Positions 34,836 to 45,986 of a DNA stretch of 64,000 nt are shown one piece after another; position 1 is the first letter of the stretch, and the number at the start of each line of letters is the position of its first letter. The notes beneath the pieces are model-generated. The model was given only the letters and a program-made list of their open reading frames with translations, did no database searches and was not told the origin of the DNA. This DNA is from CADEEN01 sp963751775 (GTDB lineage: Bacteria; Pseudomonadota; Gammaproteobacteria; Burkholderiales; Burkholderiaceae_C): assembly GCA_963751775.1 (NCBI GenBank), contig CAVVVW010000003.1:1-64000 (forward strand). Reading direction: 5' to 3'. A program made the translations under genes and the position numbers.

Positions 34836-35296
34836 TTTGTCGCCCCCTTGGCCAGCGATTCGGCGAGTTTGGGGTCGCCATGCTGGGCGCGCTTGAGCGC
34901 TTCCGCAGCTTCGGGCGGCATGTAGTTCTCGTCGTGCTTGGCCAGCACCTCGCGGGCGACGAAGACATCACCCTGCAACTGGCCCTGGGCCACCACGCCT
35001 TTGCCCTCCTTGAACAGGTCGGGCAGGATGCCTTCGAAGCGCACCGGCACCTTCTGCGCCGTGTCGGTGATGACGAACTGGATCTTGACGCCCTCGACCT
35101 TGACCGAACCCGCCTCGACCAGTCCGCCGAGGCGGAACGTGCGCCCGGCCGGCGCCTCTTTCGAGGCCACTTGTGACGGCGAGTAAAAGAAGACCAGGTT
35201 GCTGTTGAAAGCGTTGAGCACCAACGCGACGGCCACACCGACGGCAGCCAGCAGGCCGCCGAGGATCGCGAAGCGCTTGTGGCGCGGTTTCATCAT
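34832..35296 (-). CDS. ccmE: Haem chaperone CcmE
   Basis: About 154 residues. Short cytoplasmic N-terminus (MMKPRHKRF), one membrane anchor, then the OB-fold with FYSPSQV and the motif LAKHDENYMPPE, whose histidine binds haem covalently. Start ATG 35296 is chosen over the open frame upstream, which belongs to ccmD. Confidence 0.95.
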   Translation of the reverse strand: MMKPRHKRFAILGGLLAAVGVAVALVLNAFNSNLVFFYSPSQVASKEAPAGRTFRLGGLVEAGSVKVEGVKIQFVITDTAQKVPVRFEGILPDLFKEGKGVVAQGQLQGDVFVAREVLAKHDENYMPPEAAEALKRAQHGDPKLAESLAKGATK

Positions 35297-35470
35297 GATT
35301 CGCTCCCATGGCTGTGCGCCGACGCCGCGTCGTGCAGGGCTCTGGCGGTGCCGGCGCAGGGCCAGCCAGGGCTCGAGCAGCATCAGCGCCGCGGCGGCGC
35401 CGTAGGAGCCCCAGACATACAGGCCATAGCCGCCCATGGCGAAGAATTCATTCGTGCTGTGCCAGTTCAT
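35293..35470 (-). CDS. ccmD: Cytochrome c maturation protein CcmD, one frameshift
   Basis: About 58 residues. MNWHSTNEFFAMGGYGLYVW leads into one membrane helix and the basic stretch LALRRHRQ typical of CcmD. An indel near 35360 shifts the tail; the corrected tail ends HSHGSES and its TGA overlaps the ccmE start. CcmD helps release haem-loaded CcmE from CcmC. Confidence 0.85.
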
Positions 35471-36237
35471 GACTGTGATTTTCCCCGTGTCAATTCGACC
35501 ACCCACGCGGTATGGGCTTCACGCTCGATGACGATCGCGCGCGTGCGTGTGAAGACGACCGCGAAGGCATAGGCCCAGAAGGCCAGCGTCAGCAGCAGCA
35601 TCGCGGTCAGCATTGTCGCCGCCATCTTTGGTGCCGCGGTCATGCTGATAGTTGCACCCTGGTGCAGCGTGTTCCACCATTTGACCGAGAAATAGATCAC
35701 CGGAACATTGACGCTGCCGACCAACGCCAGCAGGGCGCCGGCCTGGTCGGCGCGGCGCACGTCGTCGATCGCATTGACCAGTGCGATGTAGCCGAAATAC
35801 AGGAACAGCAGCAGCAACTCGGTGGTCAGGCGCGCGTCCCAGACCCACCAGGTGCCCCAGGTCGGCTTGCCCCAGAACGATCCGGTCCACAGCGCCAGGA
35901 AGGTGAACATCGCGCCGGTGGGCGCGATCGCGCGTGCCAGCATCGACGCCAGGCGTGCGTTGAAGGCCCAGCCGATGCCGGCCCAGGCGGCCATCACGAC
36001 GTAGAGCAGCATCGACATCCAGGCCGCGGGCACGTGGATGAAGATGATGCGGTAGGCGTCGCCCTGCGTGGCGTCGGTCGGCGCGACGAAGAATCCGATG
36101 TACAGCCCGGCCACGGCGAGCAGCACGGTGACGGCCCAGCACCACGGCACCAGCGCCCCGATCAGGGCGTAAAAGCGCGACGGCGCGGCAAACGTGAACA
36201 GGCGCAACGGGGCGGCAGTGGCGGTCGGTGCGTTCAT
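35467..36237 (-). CDS. ccmC: Haem-handling protein CcmC
   Basis: Intact, 256 residues, six membrane helices. The tryptophan-rich haem motif is GKPTWGTWWVWDARLT, with flanking histidines in IFIHVPAAWMS and VKWWNTLHQGATI. It loads haem onto CcmE. Overlaps ccmD by 4 bases and follows ccmB closely. Confidence 0.97.
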   Translation of the reverse strand: MNAPTATAAPLRLFTFAAPSRFYALIGALVPWCWAVTVLLAVAGLYIGFFVAPTDATQGDAYRIIFIHVPAAWMSMLLYVVMAAWAGIGWAFNARLASMLARAIAPTGAMFTFLALWTGSFWGKPTWGTWWVWDARLTTELLLLFLYFGYIALVNAIDDVRRADQAGALLALVGSVNVPVIYFSVKWWNTLHQGATISMTAAPKMAATMLTAMLLLTLAFWAYAFAVVFTRTRAIVIEREAHTAWVVELTRGKSQS

Positions 36238-36244
36238 GGCTTGA

Positions 36245-36911
36245 TCATTCGGTTGAGATGCGCAAGGCGGCGGCGGTGGCCCACGGGGCGCCGACCGCGG
36301 TGGCGATCAGCAATGCGCCGAGCAGAGAGAAATGCCCCGCTGCCGACAGCCCCGACTCCACGGTACCGACCGCGCCGGCACCGAAGATCAGCGCCGGCGA
36401 GGCCAGCGGCAGCACGATCAGGATCAGCAGCATGCCACCACTTCGCAGGCCCAAGGTAAGCGCCGCGCCGAGCGCGCCGAGCAGGCTCAGGATCGGCGTG
36501 CCCAGCACGAGGCTGATGACCAGCGCCGCCAGCGCCTGGCCCGACAGGCCGAACAGCAGGCCGACCAGCGGCGAGGCGATGATCAACGGCAGACCCGAGA
36601 CCAGCCAGTGCACGGTGCACTTGGCGGCGGCGACGGCGATCACCGGTTGCGGCGCGAGCAGCATCTGTTCGAGCGAGCCGTCGGCCAGGTCGCTGGCGAA
36701 CAAGGCGTTGACCGACAGCATCGACGCCAGCAGCGCACAGACCCAGACGATGCCCGGCGCGATCTCGCGCAGCATCTGCGGCTCGGGCCCGACGCCGAGC
36801 GGGAACAGGCTCAGCGCGACGATGAAGAAGACCAGCGGCAGCAGCGAATCGATGCGCCGCCGCGAGGCCAGCCGCAGGTCGCGCAGCAGCACGGCTACGA
36901 ACAACTCGGTC
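36245..36911 (-). CDS. ccmB: Haem exporter membrane subunit CcmB
   Basis: 221 residues, intact, six membrane helices. MTELFVAVLLRDLRLASRRR at the start and SDLADGSLEQMLLAPQP are family signatures. It pairs with the ATPase CcmA to release haem-loaded CcmE. Start overlaps the ccmA stop (ATGA). Confidence 0.96.
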
Positions 36912-37596
36912 ATGCCAGCCCATGGTGGTCGAGGTCGAAGATCCGCGGCACCGGCTCGGCCAGGCTCAGCGGCTGGTGGCTGGTGAGCAGGGTGGCGCCG
37001 CCGCGCGCGGCGTGGTCGGCCAGCAGGTCGTTCAGCGCCGCCACGCCGTCGGCGTCCAGGGCGTCGAAGGGCTCGTCGAGCAACCACAGCGGTTGCTCGA
37101 GCGACAGTGCCAGCCGCGCCAGCGCCACGCGTCGGCGCTGGCCCTGGCTCAAGGTGCGCACCAGCGCGCGGCGGCTGGCGCGCACGCCCAGGCGCTCGAG
37201 CGCGCTGTCGATGCGCGCGCTGTCGGGCGCCGCGCCGCGCAACTGCAACAGGAAGGCCAGCGCCTCGGCGGCCGTCAGGTCGTCCTTGAGCGCATTCTGG
37301 TGGCCGATGTAGACCAGCCCGCGACGCCAGTCGGGCTGCGAGCGGCGTACCGGGCGGCCGGCGACGTTGACCGTGCCGGCCATCGGCGTTGCCAGCCCGG
37401 CCAGCAGGCGCAGCAGGCTGGTCTTGCCGCGGCCGTTGCGGCCGCGCAGCCAGGTCACGCTGCCCGGCACGAGGTCCAGCGCCAGGTGGTGGAACAGCGC
37501 GCGCTCGCCGCGCTGGCCGGCCAGATCGACGGCTTGCAGCAGCGGCGCCGAAACCGTCGTGGACGGGGCGCTGGCGACATGGGCAGTGGTGTGCAA
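36910..37596 (-). CDS. ccmA: Haem exporter ATP-binding subunit CcmA
   Basis: 228 residues, intact ABC ATPase. Walker A GRNGRGKTSLLR, signature LSQGQRRRVALARL, Walker B LWLLDEPFDALD, and the switch histidine in LLTSHQPL. First gene of the ccm cluster, whose promoter lies in 37597-37801. Confidence 0.96.
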   Translation of the reverse strand: MHTTAHVASAPSTTVSAPLLQAVDLAGQRGERALFHHLALDLVPGSVTWLRGRNGRGKTSLLRLLAGLATPMAGTVNVAGRPVRRSQPDWRRGLVYIGHQNALKDDLTAAEALAFLLQLRGAAPDSARIDSALERLGVRASRRALVRTLSQGQRRRVALARLALSLEQPLWLLDEPFDALDADGVAALNDLLADHAARGGATLLTSHQPLSLAEPVPRIFDLDHHGLA

Positions 37597-37619
37597 GATG
37601 CTTGGTCGCGATCAGGCAG

Positions 37620-37646
37620 TTTGGGCGGTTTGGGCGATTTGGGCGG
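37620..37646. repeat. Three tandem 9-mers upstream of ccmA
   Basis: TTTGGGCGG, TTTGGGCGA and TTTGGGCGG stand head to tail, 24 bases before the ccmA start. The repeat could be a regulator-binding array or a slippage-prone tract in the ccm leader. Confidence 0.7.
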
Positions 37647-37741
37647 CAGGTAACGGCCACTCCGGCGAGGGGCACCCGCCCGGCGGCGGACCGCAGTGTA
37701 CGGGCCGTTGCCGGGCGCGGTCTTGACATGCGTCACGTCCC

Positions 37742-37760
37742 GGGCGCCGGGCCGGCGCCC
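37742..37760. repeat. Perfect 7-bp-arm hairpin in the ccmA/isomerase divergent region
   Basis: GGGCGCC, a 5-base loop, then GGCGCCC. It lies between divergent genes, so it does not end transcription from either. It could be an operator or simply GC-rich DNA. Confidence 0.35.
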
Positions 37761-37801
37761 GCGGTGGCGTTCTGGCGCAAGTCGGTGCATCACGCTAAGG
37801 T

Positions 37802-38431
37802 ATGCGTATGAGACCCGCCATCGACTTCTATTTCGACTTTTCCTCGCCTTACTCGTATATCGCCAGCGAATGGGTCGAAGCCGTTGCCGCGCGCCATGGC
37901 CGGGCCGTGAACTGGCATGCCATCCTGCTCGGCGCGACATTCCAGGCCGCCGAATTGAAAAGCCCGGTGGACCACCCTTTGAAGCGTGAGTACTCGCTGC
38001 GCGACTTTGCGCGCTCGGCCAGGTTCGCCGGCGTGCCGATGGTGCAGCCGGCCAAGTTCCCGATTCCGACGCAAAACGCCGCGCGCGTGTTCTGGTGGCT
38101 GCACGACAGCCAATCGCGCGAACGGGCCGTGGCCTGGGCCCACGCCGGGTTGCGCGCGTACTTCACCCGCGGCGTCGACCTGAGCGACGCGGCGGCCCTG
38201 CGCGAGCTGGCGGCGGCCAGCGGCGTGGACCCGGCCGAAGCCGAGCGCGCCTGGACCGACCCGCTGTACAAGCAGCGCCTGAAACGCGAGAACGACGCCG
38301 CGATCGCGGCCGGCGTCTTCGGCGCGCCGTTCTTCATCGTCGACGGCGAGCCCTTCTGGGGCAACGACAGGCGCGCGCAGATCGAGGCCTGGCTCGCCGG
38401 CCAGGCCGACTTCGCGCACACCGTGATGTAA
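37802..38431 (+). CDS. 2-hydroxychromene-2-carboxylate isomerase-like DsbA-fold protein
   Basis: Intact, 209 residues (or 207 from the second ATG at 37808). Kappa-GST/DsbA fold: IDFYFDFSSPYSYIASEW at the start with the SPY catalytic serine, and GVFGAPFFIVDGEPFWGNDR with the cis-proline. The family isomerises aromatic-degradation intermediates using glutathione; the substrate is unknown here. A DsbA-type CXXC is absent, so it is not a disulfide oxidase. Confidence 0.88.
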   Translation: MRMRPAIDFYFDFSSPYSYIASEWVEAVAARHGRAVNWHAILLGATFQAAELKSPVDHPLKREYSLRDFARSARFAGVPMVQPAKFPIPTQNAARVFWWLHDSQSRERAVAWAHAGLRAYFTRGVDLSDAAALRELAAASGVDPAEAERAWTDPLYKQRLKRENDAAIAAGVFGAPFFIVDGEPFWGNDRRAQIEAWLAGQADFAHTVM

Positions 38432-38442
38432 GGGGTCATGCC

Positions 38443-38838
38443 ATGAAGAAGACGGTCAAGTCGATGGTCGACGACGCGATGGAGGTCATCACCACCTACA
38501 GCGTCGACGATGCGCGCGAACTGCACGGCCGCGACGACGTGCAGTTCATCGACATCCGCGACGTTCGCGAGCTCGAGCGCGAAGGCGTCATTCCCGGCGC
38601 CTTCCATGCCCCGCGCGGCATGCTCGAGTTCTGGGTCGACCCCGAGAGCCCGTACCACAAGCCGCTGTTTGCGCAGGACAAGCAGTTCGTGCTGTTCTGC
38701 GCCGCCGGCTGGCGCTCGGCGCTGGCCACACGCACGCTGCAGGAGATGGGACTGGACAAGGTCGCGCACATCGACGGCGGCTTCACGGCCTGGAAGGGCG
38801 CCGGCGCGCCGGTCGCCGTCAAGCCGGCGAAGGCCTGA
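38443..38838 (+). CDS. Rhodanese-like domain protein
   Basis: 131 residues, intact, a single rhodanese domain. FIDIRDVRELEREGVIPGA precedes the active-site loop FCAAGWRSALA with catalytic cysteine, then DGGFTAWKGAGAP. It moves sulfane sulfur in the cytoplasm. It sits 11 bases after the isomerase and probably shares its transcript. Confidence 0.92.
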   Translation: MKKTVKSMVDDAMEVITTYSVDDARELHGRDDVQFIDIRDVRELEREGVIPGAFHAPRGMLEFWVDPESPYHKPLFAQDKQFVLFCAAGWRSALATRTLQEMGLDKVAHIDGGFTAWKGAGAPVAVKPAKA

Positions 38839-38843
38839 CGGCG

Positions 38844-39405
38844 ATGGAGCTGGCAGCCCAGTTGCGCATTCAGGCGCATGCCAATCGACTGGCCAATCAC
38901 CGCCTGCATGAAGCGATGAGCGGCGCTGTCGCGCGAGGCCTTCCACGCCCCGCGCACCAGCTTCTTCCCGAGCCTTGCCGCGACGCTGAACCACCTGCTC
39001 GCCGTCGACGAGTACTACGTCGGTGCGCTCTGCCGCGACGGCGATCTGGCGGCCAAGTACAAGGCATTCGTGCCCGCCGACGACCTGCCCGCGCTGGCGG
39101 CACGGCAGGCGGCCAGCGATGCCCGGCTGATCGGCTTTTGCGCGACGCTCGACAACATCGCCTGCGACGCGATCGTCGACATGGATCGCGGGCGCGAGGT
39201 GCAGCGCGACCGTGTCGGCCATGTGCTGGCGCACCTGTTCATGCACCAGACCCATCACCGCGGCCAGGCCCATGCGATGCTGGCCGGCACGGCCGTCGCA
39301 CCGCCGCAGCTCGACGAATTCCTGATGCCCAGCGATGCCGGGCTGCGCGCCGCCGACATGGCCACGCTCGGCTGGAACGAAACCACGGTGTATGGCGTCG
39401 GCTGA
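38844..39405 (+). CDS. DinB-family metal-binding protein, one frameshift
   Basis: About 187 residues with an indel near 38932. Four-helix bundle with the histidine set LNHLLAVDEYYVG and HVLAHLFMHQTHHRGQAHAM, the usual DinB metal ligands. Some family members are thiol transferases; the substrate here is unknown. It follows the rhodanese by 5 bases. Confidence 0.85.
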
Positions 39406-39441
39406 GTCAGCCCCGCGCGCCGCGCGCGGCGCGACCCTAGA

Positions 39442-39459
39442 ATTGACGTGCACGTCAAT
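39442..39459. promoter_or_regulatory. Perfect 18-bp palindrome, likely operator of the leucine-degradation cluster
   Basis: ATTGACGTG followed by CACGTCAAT, a perfect two-fold palindrome that ends 23 bases before the mccB ATG. ACGT-centred palindromes of this kind are described for regulators of branched-chain amino-acid and fatty-acid breakdown (LiuR and LiuQ types). No regulator gene is adjacent. TTGACG inside it could also serve as a -35 hexamer. Confidence 0.65.
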
Positions 39460-39482
39460 CGAGCCGCGAAAGTTCCAACCCC

Positions 39483-41105
39483 ATGCCCACGCTGGCCAGC
39501 AAGCTCAACGTCCGCGCCGAGGACTTCAAGGCCAACGCGGCGGCGATGCGCGCATTGGTCGGCGACTTGAATGCCAAGCTGGCGACGATCGCGCTCGGCG
39601 GCGGCGAAGGCCCGCGCGCCAAGCACCTGGCGCGCGGCAAGTTGTTGCCGCGCGACCGCGTCGAGATGCTGCTCGACCCGGACACGGCGTTCCTCGAACT
39701 CGGGCCGCTGGCCGCGCTGGGTGTCTACAAGGACCCCGACGGCAGCGATGCGGCGCCATCGGCCGGCGTCATCACCGGCATCGGCCGCGTGTCCGGCGTC
39801 GAGTGCGTGATCGTCTGCAACGACGCCACCGTCAAGGGCGGCACCTATTTCCCGCTGACGGTAAAGAAGCATTTGCGTGCGCAGGAGGTCGCGCGCGAGA
39901 ACCGCCTGCCGTGCATCTACCTGGTCGACTCCGGCGGCGCCAACCTGCCGAACCAGGACGAGGTCTTCCCCGACCGCGAGCACTTCGGCCGCATCTTCTA
40001 CAACCAGGCCACGCTGTCGGCCGCCGGCATCCCGCAGATCGCTGTCGTGATGGGCTCGTGCACCGCCGGCGGCGCCTATGTGCCGGCGATGAGCGACGAG
40101 ACCATCATCGTCAGGAACCAGGGCACGATCTTTCTCGGCGGCCCGCCACTGGTCAAGGCGGCCACCGGCGAGGTGGTCAGTGCCGAAGACCTGGGCGGCG
40201 GCGACGTGCACACGCGCCTGTCAGGCGTGGCCGACCACCTGGCCGAGAACGACACCCATGCGCTGGCGCTGGCGCGCCAGGCCGTGGCCGGCCTGAACTG
40301 GCGCAAGGCGCCCGACATGGCCTGTCTGCCGCCGCGCCCGCCGGCATGCGACCCGCTGGAACTGCATGGCGTGATCCCGACCGACACCCGCAAGCCGTTC
40401 GACGTGCGCGAAATCATCGCCCGCATCGTCGATGGCTCGGAGTTCGACGAGTTCAAGGCCCGCTACGGCACCACGCTGGTCTGCGGCTTCGCCCACCTCG
40501 AAGGCATGCCGGTGGGCATCGTCGCCAACAACGGCATCCTGTTCACCGAGAGCGCCAACAAGGGCGCGCACTTCATCGAGTTGTGCTGCCAGCGCAAGGT
40601 GCCGCTGATCTTCCTGCAGAACATCACCGGCTTCATGGTCGGCCGCAAGGTCGAGAACGAAGGCATCGCCCGCGCCGGCGCGAAGATGGTGACGGCGGTG
40701 GCCTGCGCCGCGGTGCCCAAGTTCACGATCATCATCGGCGGCAGTTTCGGCGCCGGCAATTACGGCATGTGCGGCCGCGCGTTCGGCCCGCGCCTGCTCT
40801 GGATGTGGCCCAACGCACGCATCTCGGTGATGGGCGGCGAACAGGCCGCGAGCGTGCTGGCCACGGTCCGGCGCGACGGCATCGAGGCCAAGGGCGGCGC
40901 CTGGAGCGCCGACGAGGAAGAGGCCTTCAAGGCGCCGTTGCGCCAGCAGTACGAAGTGCAGGGCCATCCGTATTACGCCTCGGCGCGGCTGTGGGACGAC
41001 GGCGTGATCGACCCCGTCGACACGCGCCGCGTGCTGGCGCTGGGCCTGTCGGCCAGCCTGAACGCGCCGATCGCCGACACACGCTTCGGCGTGTTCCGCA
41101 TGTGA
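39483..41105 (+). CDS. mccB: Methylcrotonyl-CoA carboxylase, carboxyltransferase (beta) subunit
   Basis: Intact, 540 residues. CoA-site and carboxybiotin-site glycine pairs appear in VVMGSCTAGGAYVPAM and IIGGSFGAGNYGMCGRAF; YLVDSGGANLPNQDEVFPD and LQNITGFMVGRKVE are typical of MCC rather than propionyl-CoA carboxylase. With MccA it carboxylates 3-methylcrotonyl-CoA in leucine breakdown. First gene of the cluster, directly behind the 18-bp palindrome. Also known as liuB. Confidence 0.95.
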   Translation: MPTLASKLNVRAEDFKANAAAMRALVGDLNAKLATIALGGGEGPRAKHLARGKLLPRDRVEMLLDPDTAFLELGPLAALGVYKDPDGSDAAPSAGVITGIGRVSGVECVIVCNDATVKGGTYFPLTVKKHLRAQEVARENRLPCIYLVDSGGANLPNQDEVFPDREHFGRIFYNQATLSAAGIPQIAVVMGSCTAGGAYVPAMSDETIIVRNQGTIFLGGPPLVKAATGEVVSAEDLGGGDVHTRLSGVADHLAENDTHALALARQAVAGLNWRKAPDMACLPPRPPACDPLELHGVIPTDTRKPFDVREIIARIVDGSEFDEFKARYGTTLVCGFAHLEGMPVGIVANNGILFTESANKGAHFIELCCQRKVPLIFLQNITGFMVGRKVENEGIARAGAKMVTAVACAAVPKFTIIIGGSFGAGNYGMCGRAFGPRLLWMWPNARISVMGGEQAASVLATVRRDGIEAKGGAWSADEEEAFKAPLRQQYEVQGHPYYASARLWDDGVIDPVDTRRVLALGLSASLNAPIADTRFGVFRM

Positions 41106-41151
41106 TGGCGGCGCTGTCGCGCACCGCCCGCGCGTGCAGGCCCTCCCGCGC

Positions 41152-41947
41152 ATGACCGCTACGCTCGACATCCGCCGCCCGTCGCCGTTCGTGGCCGAGG
41201 TCTGGCTCAATCGGCCCGAGGTGCGCAATGCGTTCAACGACGCCGTGATCGCGGAGTTGACGCAGGCCTTCACGCAACTCGGCGCCGACCCGAGCTTGCG
41301 CGCCATCGTGCTCGGCGGGCACGGCAAGGCGTTTTGCGCCGGCGCCGACCTGGGCTGGATGCGCGCGATGGCCGACTTCAGCTGGGATGAGAACCGCGCC
41401 GATGCACAGGCCCTGGCCGACATGCTGTGGACGATCTACAGCTGCCCGCTGCCGCTGGTCGGGCGCATCCACGGCGACTGCTACGCCGGCGGCGTCGGGC
41501 TGGCCGCGGTGTGCGACGTGCTGGTCGCCGCCGAAGGCGTCAACTTCTGCCTGTCCGAAGCCCGGCTCGGCCTGCTGCCGGCGACCATCGCGCCGTACGT
41601 GATTGCGCGCGCTCGGCGAGCAGGCGGCGCGGCGTTACTTCACCACCGCCGAACGCTTCGACGCGGCGGCCGCCAAGGCGCTCGGCTTCGTGCACGAAGT
41701 GGTCGCTGCCGAGGCCCTCGACGCCAAGGTGGCCGACATCGTCGCCGCGCTGGTGGCCAATGGCCCGGCGGCCGTCAAGGCCTGCAAGCGCCTGGTGCAG
41801 GACTTCGCCGGCAAACCGATCGACGCCGCCTTGCGCGCCGACAGCGCGCGCCGCATCGCCGACATCCGCGCCAGTGCCGAGGGCCGCGAGGGCGTGCAGA
41901 GTTTTCTCGGCAAGCGCGCGCCGGCCTGGCAGTCGAGCGGCTCATGA
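41152..41947 (+). CDS. liuC: Methylglutaconyl-CoA hydratase (enoyl-CoA hydratase family), one frameshift
   Basis: About 264 residues with an indel near 41612. Crotonase motifs: VWLNRPEVRNAFN, oxyanion-hole loops GKAFCAGADLGWM and GDCYAGGVGLAAVCDV, and SEARLGLLPATIAPYV. Position between the two carboxylase subunits makes methylglutaconyl-CoA the likely substrate, the next step after MCC. Start ATG 41152 is taken; an upstream GTG in frame is weaker. Confidence 0.88.
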
Positions 41948-42572
41948 CGGCCGAACTCGACACGACGCAGCTGGTCGCGATCGCCGCTGCGCTCGGCTGG
42001 GCCAGCGGCCTGCGCCTGTACGCGGTGGTCTTTCTCACCGGCCTGGCCGGCAGCCTGGGCTGGGTGCCGCTGCCCGCTGGCTTGCATGTCCTGCAGCAGC
42101 CGGCCATGTTGTGGGCCAGCGCGGCGTTGTGGGCGGTCGAGTTCCTGGCCGACAAGGTGCCGTGGGTCGATTCGTTGTGGGACGTGGTGCACACCTTCAT
42201 TCGCATTCCGGCCGGCGCGGCGCTGGCCTATGGGGTGTTCGGCGGCGACCAGGCCGCCTGGGCCAGCGTCGCCGCGCTGCTCGGCGGCACCCTGGCCGCC
42301 ACCGCACACACGGCCAAGGCTGCCACGCGCGCTGCAGCCAACACCTCGCCCGAGCCGTTTTCCAACCTCGCGCTGTCACTGGCCGGCGATGCCCTGGTGC
42401 CCGGCATGCTGTGGCTGTCATGGGTGCACCCGGTGTGGTTCTTCTTCGCATTGGCCGCCGCGCTGCTGGTGATGGTCGTTGCGGTGGTGGCTCTGTTCAA
42501 TCTGCTGCGCGGCTTGGGGGCCAAGCTGCGCGGGCACTTCATGCCGACGCGCGCCGGTTCGAGAGGGGCCTG

Positions 42573-42573
<1 letters not shown>
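41944..42573 (+). CDS. DUF4126 membrane protein inside the carboxylase cluster
   Basis: Intact, 209 residues with about six hydrophobic segments. Family-like motifs are ALGWASGLRLYAVVFLTGL and FLADKVPWVDSLWDVVHTFI, then GGTLAATAHTAKAATRAAAN. The function of DUF4126 is unknown. It overlaps the hydratase stop by 4 bases and shares one base with the mccA start region, so it is translated with the catabolic enzymes. A role in membrane handling of the pathway is only a guess. Confidence 0.85.
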
Positions 42574-44581
<2,008 letters not shown>

Positions 44582-44948
44582 TCAGCCGCCGAGCCAGCGG
44601 CTGGGCGAGAACCAGGGGCGCTTGTCGGCGTCACTGTCACTTGGCGTCGCTTGGCCGGCGCCGGCGGCCGTGTCAAGCCGAAGCCCGACGTGTTTGCGCC
44701 CCATGGCTGTGGCGGGCCGGCGTCGCGACCCGTGGCCTGCTGCCTGGCGCGCGGGCCAGCAGTTGCTCGGCCTTGCGGTACTGGTGCGCCAGCAGCGGCA
44801 GCCCGGTGCCGGCCATCGCGTCGCAAACCAGCAGCATGTCGCGGGCATAGCGAAGGTCGCTCAGCACCCGGCTCGCATCCACGCCCTGGCCGAGGTGCTG
44901 GCGCAATTGCAGATCGATACGATTGGCGATGACGGTGCGCGGATCCAT
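44582..44948 (-). CDS. Small conserved-looking protein, one frameshift
   Basis: Antisense to the cluster. From ATG 44948 it reads MDPRTVIANRIDLQLRQHLG, then RYARDMLLVCDAMAG, shifts frame near 44750 and ends WFSPSRWLGG. About 122 residues, helical N-terminal half, disordered middle. It contains no motif I can name. Its stop abuts the mccA stop, so it is convergent with mccA and divergent from the lyase gene. Confidence 0.45.
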
Positions 44949-45068
44949 GGCAGGCGGGGGCAGGCAGCAGCGCAGTGTTGCGGTCGCGCCGGCCGGCGAC
45001 CACCCCCCGGTCACGGGCGTTGTGCCTGGCGTTACAGTAAAAGCCGCAGCAGACGAGGAATATTCACG

Positions 45069-45986
45069 ATGAGCCTGCCCACCCATGTCACGCTGGTCGA
45101 CGTCGGCCCGCGCGACGGGCTGCAAAACGAGGCGCAGCCGGTGGCGACCGCGCACAAGGTCGAACTGGTGCAGCGCCTGCAGGCGGCCGGCGTCAGAGAA
45201 ATCGAAGTCACCAGCTTCGTGTCGCCGAAGTGGGTGCCGCAGATGGCCGACGGCGCCGCGGTGATGGCCGCCATCGAACGCCGCGCGGGCGTGCGCTACA
45301 GCGTGCTGGTGCCGAACATGCAGGGCTTGCAGGCCGCGCTGCCGACGCAGCCCGACGAGGTGGTGGTGTTCGGCGCCGCCAGCGAGGCCTTTTCCCGGCG
45401 CAACATCAACTGCAGCATCGAAGAAAGCATCGAGCGCTTCCGCCCGGTGGTCGCGGCCGCACGTGCGGCGGGGGTGAAGGTGCGCGCTGCGGTCTCGTGC
45501 GCGCTCGGCTGTCCCTACCAGGGGGAAGTCTCGCTCGACGAGGTCGAGCGCGTGGTGCGGCTGATGAAGGCCATCGGCGTGCAGCATCTCGGCATCGCCG
45601 ACACCATCGGCGTGGGCACGCCGCGGCGCGCGCAGGCGGCGCTCGAACGCGCGTTGAAGCATTACCCGCTGGCCGAGGTCAGCGGCCACTTCCATGACAC
45701 CTACGGCCAGGCGCTGGCCAACATCTACGCCTGTCTCGAACTCGGCGTGTCCACCTTCGACGCCAGCGTGGCCGGTCTGGGCGGCTGCCCTTACGCGAAG
45801 GGCGCCACCGGCAACGTCGCGACCGAAGACGTGGTCTTCATGCTCGATGGCCTGGGGCTGGAGACCGGCATCGATCTCGAAGCGCTGGTCGACGCCGGTG
45901 CGTTCATTTCCAGCGCGCTCGGGCGCGCGCCGATCTCGCGCGCCGGCAAGGCCCTGCTGAGCAAGCGCGGGAAGGCGGCCGCGTGA
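45069..45986 (+). CDS. liuE: Hydroxymethylglutaryl-CoA lyase
   Basis: Intact, 305 residues. HMGL-like TIM barrel: VDVGPRDGLQNEAQ with the metal-binding aspartate, SGHFHDTYGQALAN with both metal histidines, and the catalytic-cysteine loop GLGGCPYAKGATGNVATED. It splits HMG-CoA to acetyl-CoA and acetoacetate, the last step of leucine breakdown. It has its own 120-base leader after the antisense gene, without a copy of the 18-bp palindrome. Also called mvaB. Confidence 0.95.
   Translation: MSLPTHVTLVDVGPRDGLQNEAQPVATAHKVELVQRLQAAGVREIEVTSFVSPKWVPQMADGAAVMAAIERRAGVRYSVLVPNMQGLQAALPTQPDEVVVFGAASEAFSRRNINCSIEESIERFRPVVAAARAAGVKVRAAVSCALGCPYQGEVSLDEVERVVRLMKAIGVQHLGIADTIGVGTPRRAQAALERALKHYPLAEVSGHFHDTYGQALANIYACLELGVSTFDASVAGLGGCPYAKGATGNVATEDVVFMLDGLGLETGIDLEALVDAGAFISSALGRAPISRAGKALLSKRGKAAA

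Noticed and set aside
37722..37760. TTGACA plus hairpin as a defined promoter for the DsbA-fold gene
   Set aside because: There is no acceptable -10 hexamer at 16-18 bases from the TTGACA; the hairpin is reported only as a repeat.
37802..38431. A thiol:disulfide oxidoreductase (DsbA)
   Set aside because: The fold matches, but the active site is SPY without a CXXC, so the isomerase family fits better.
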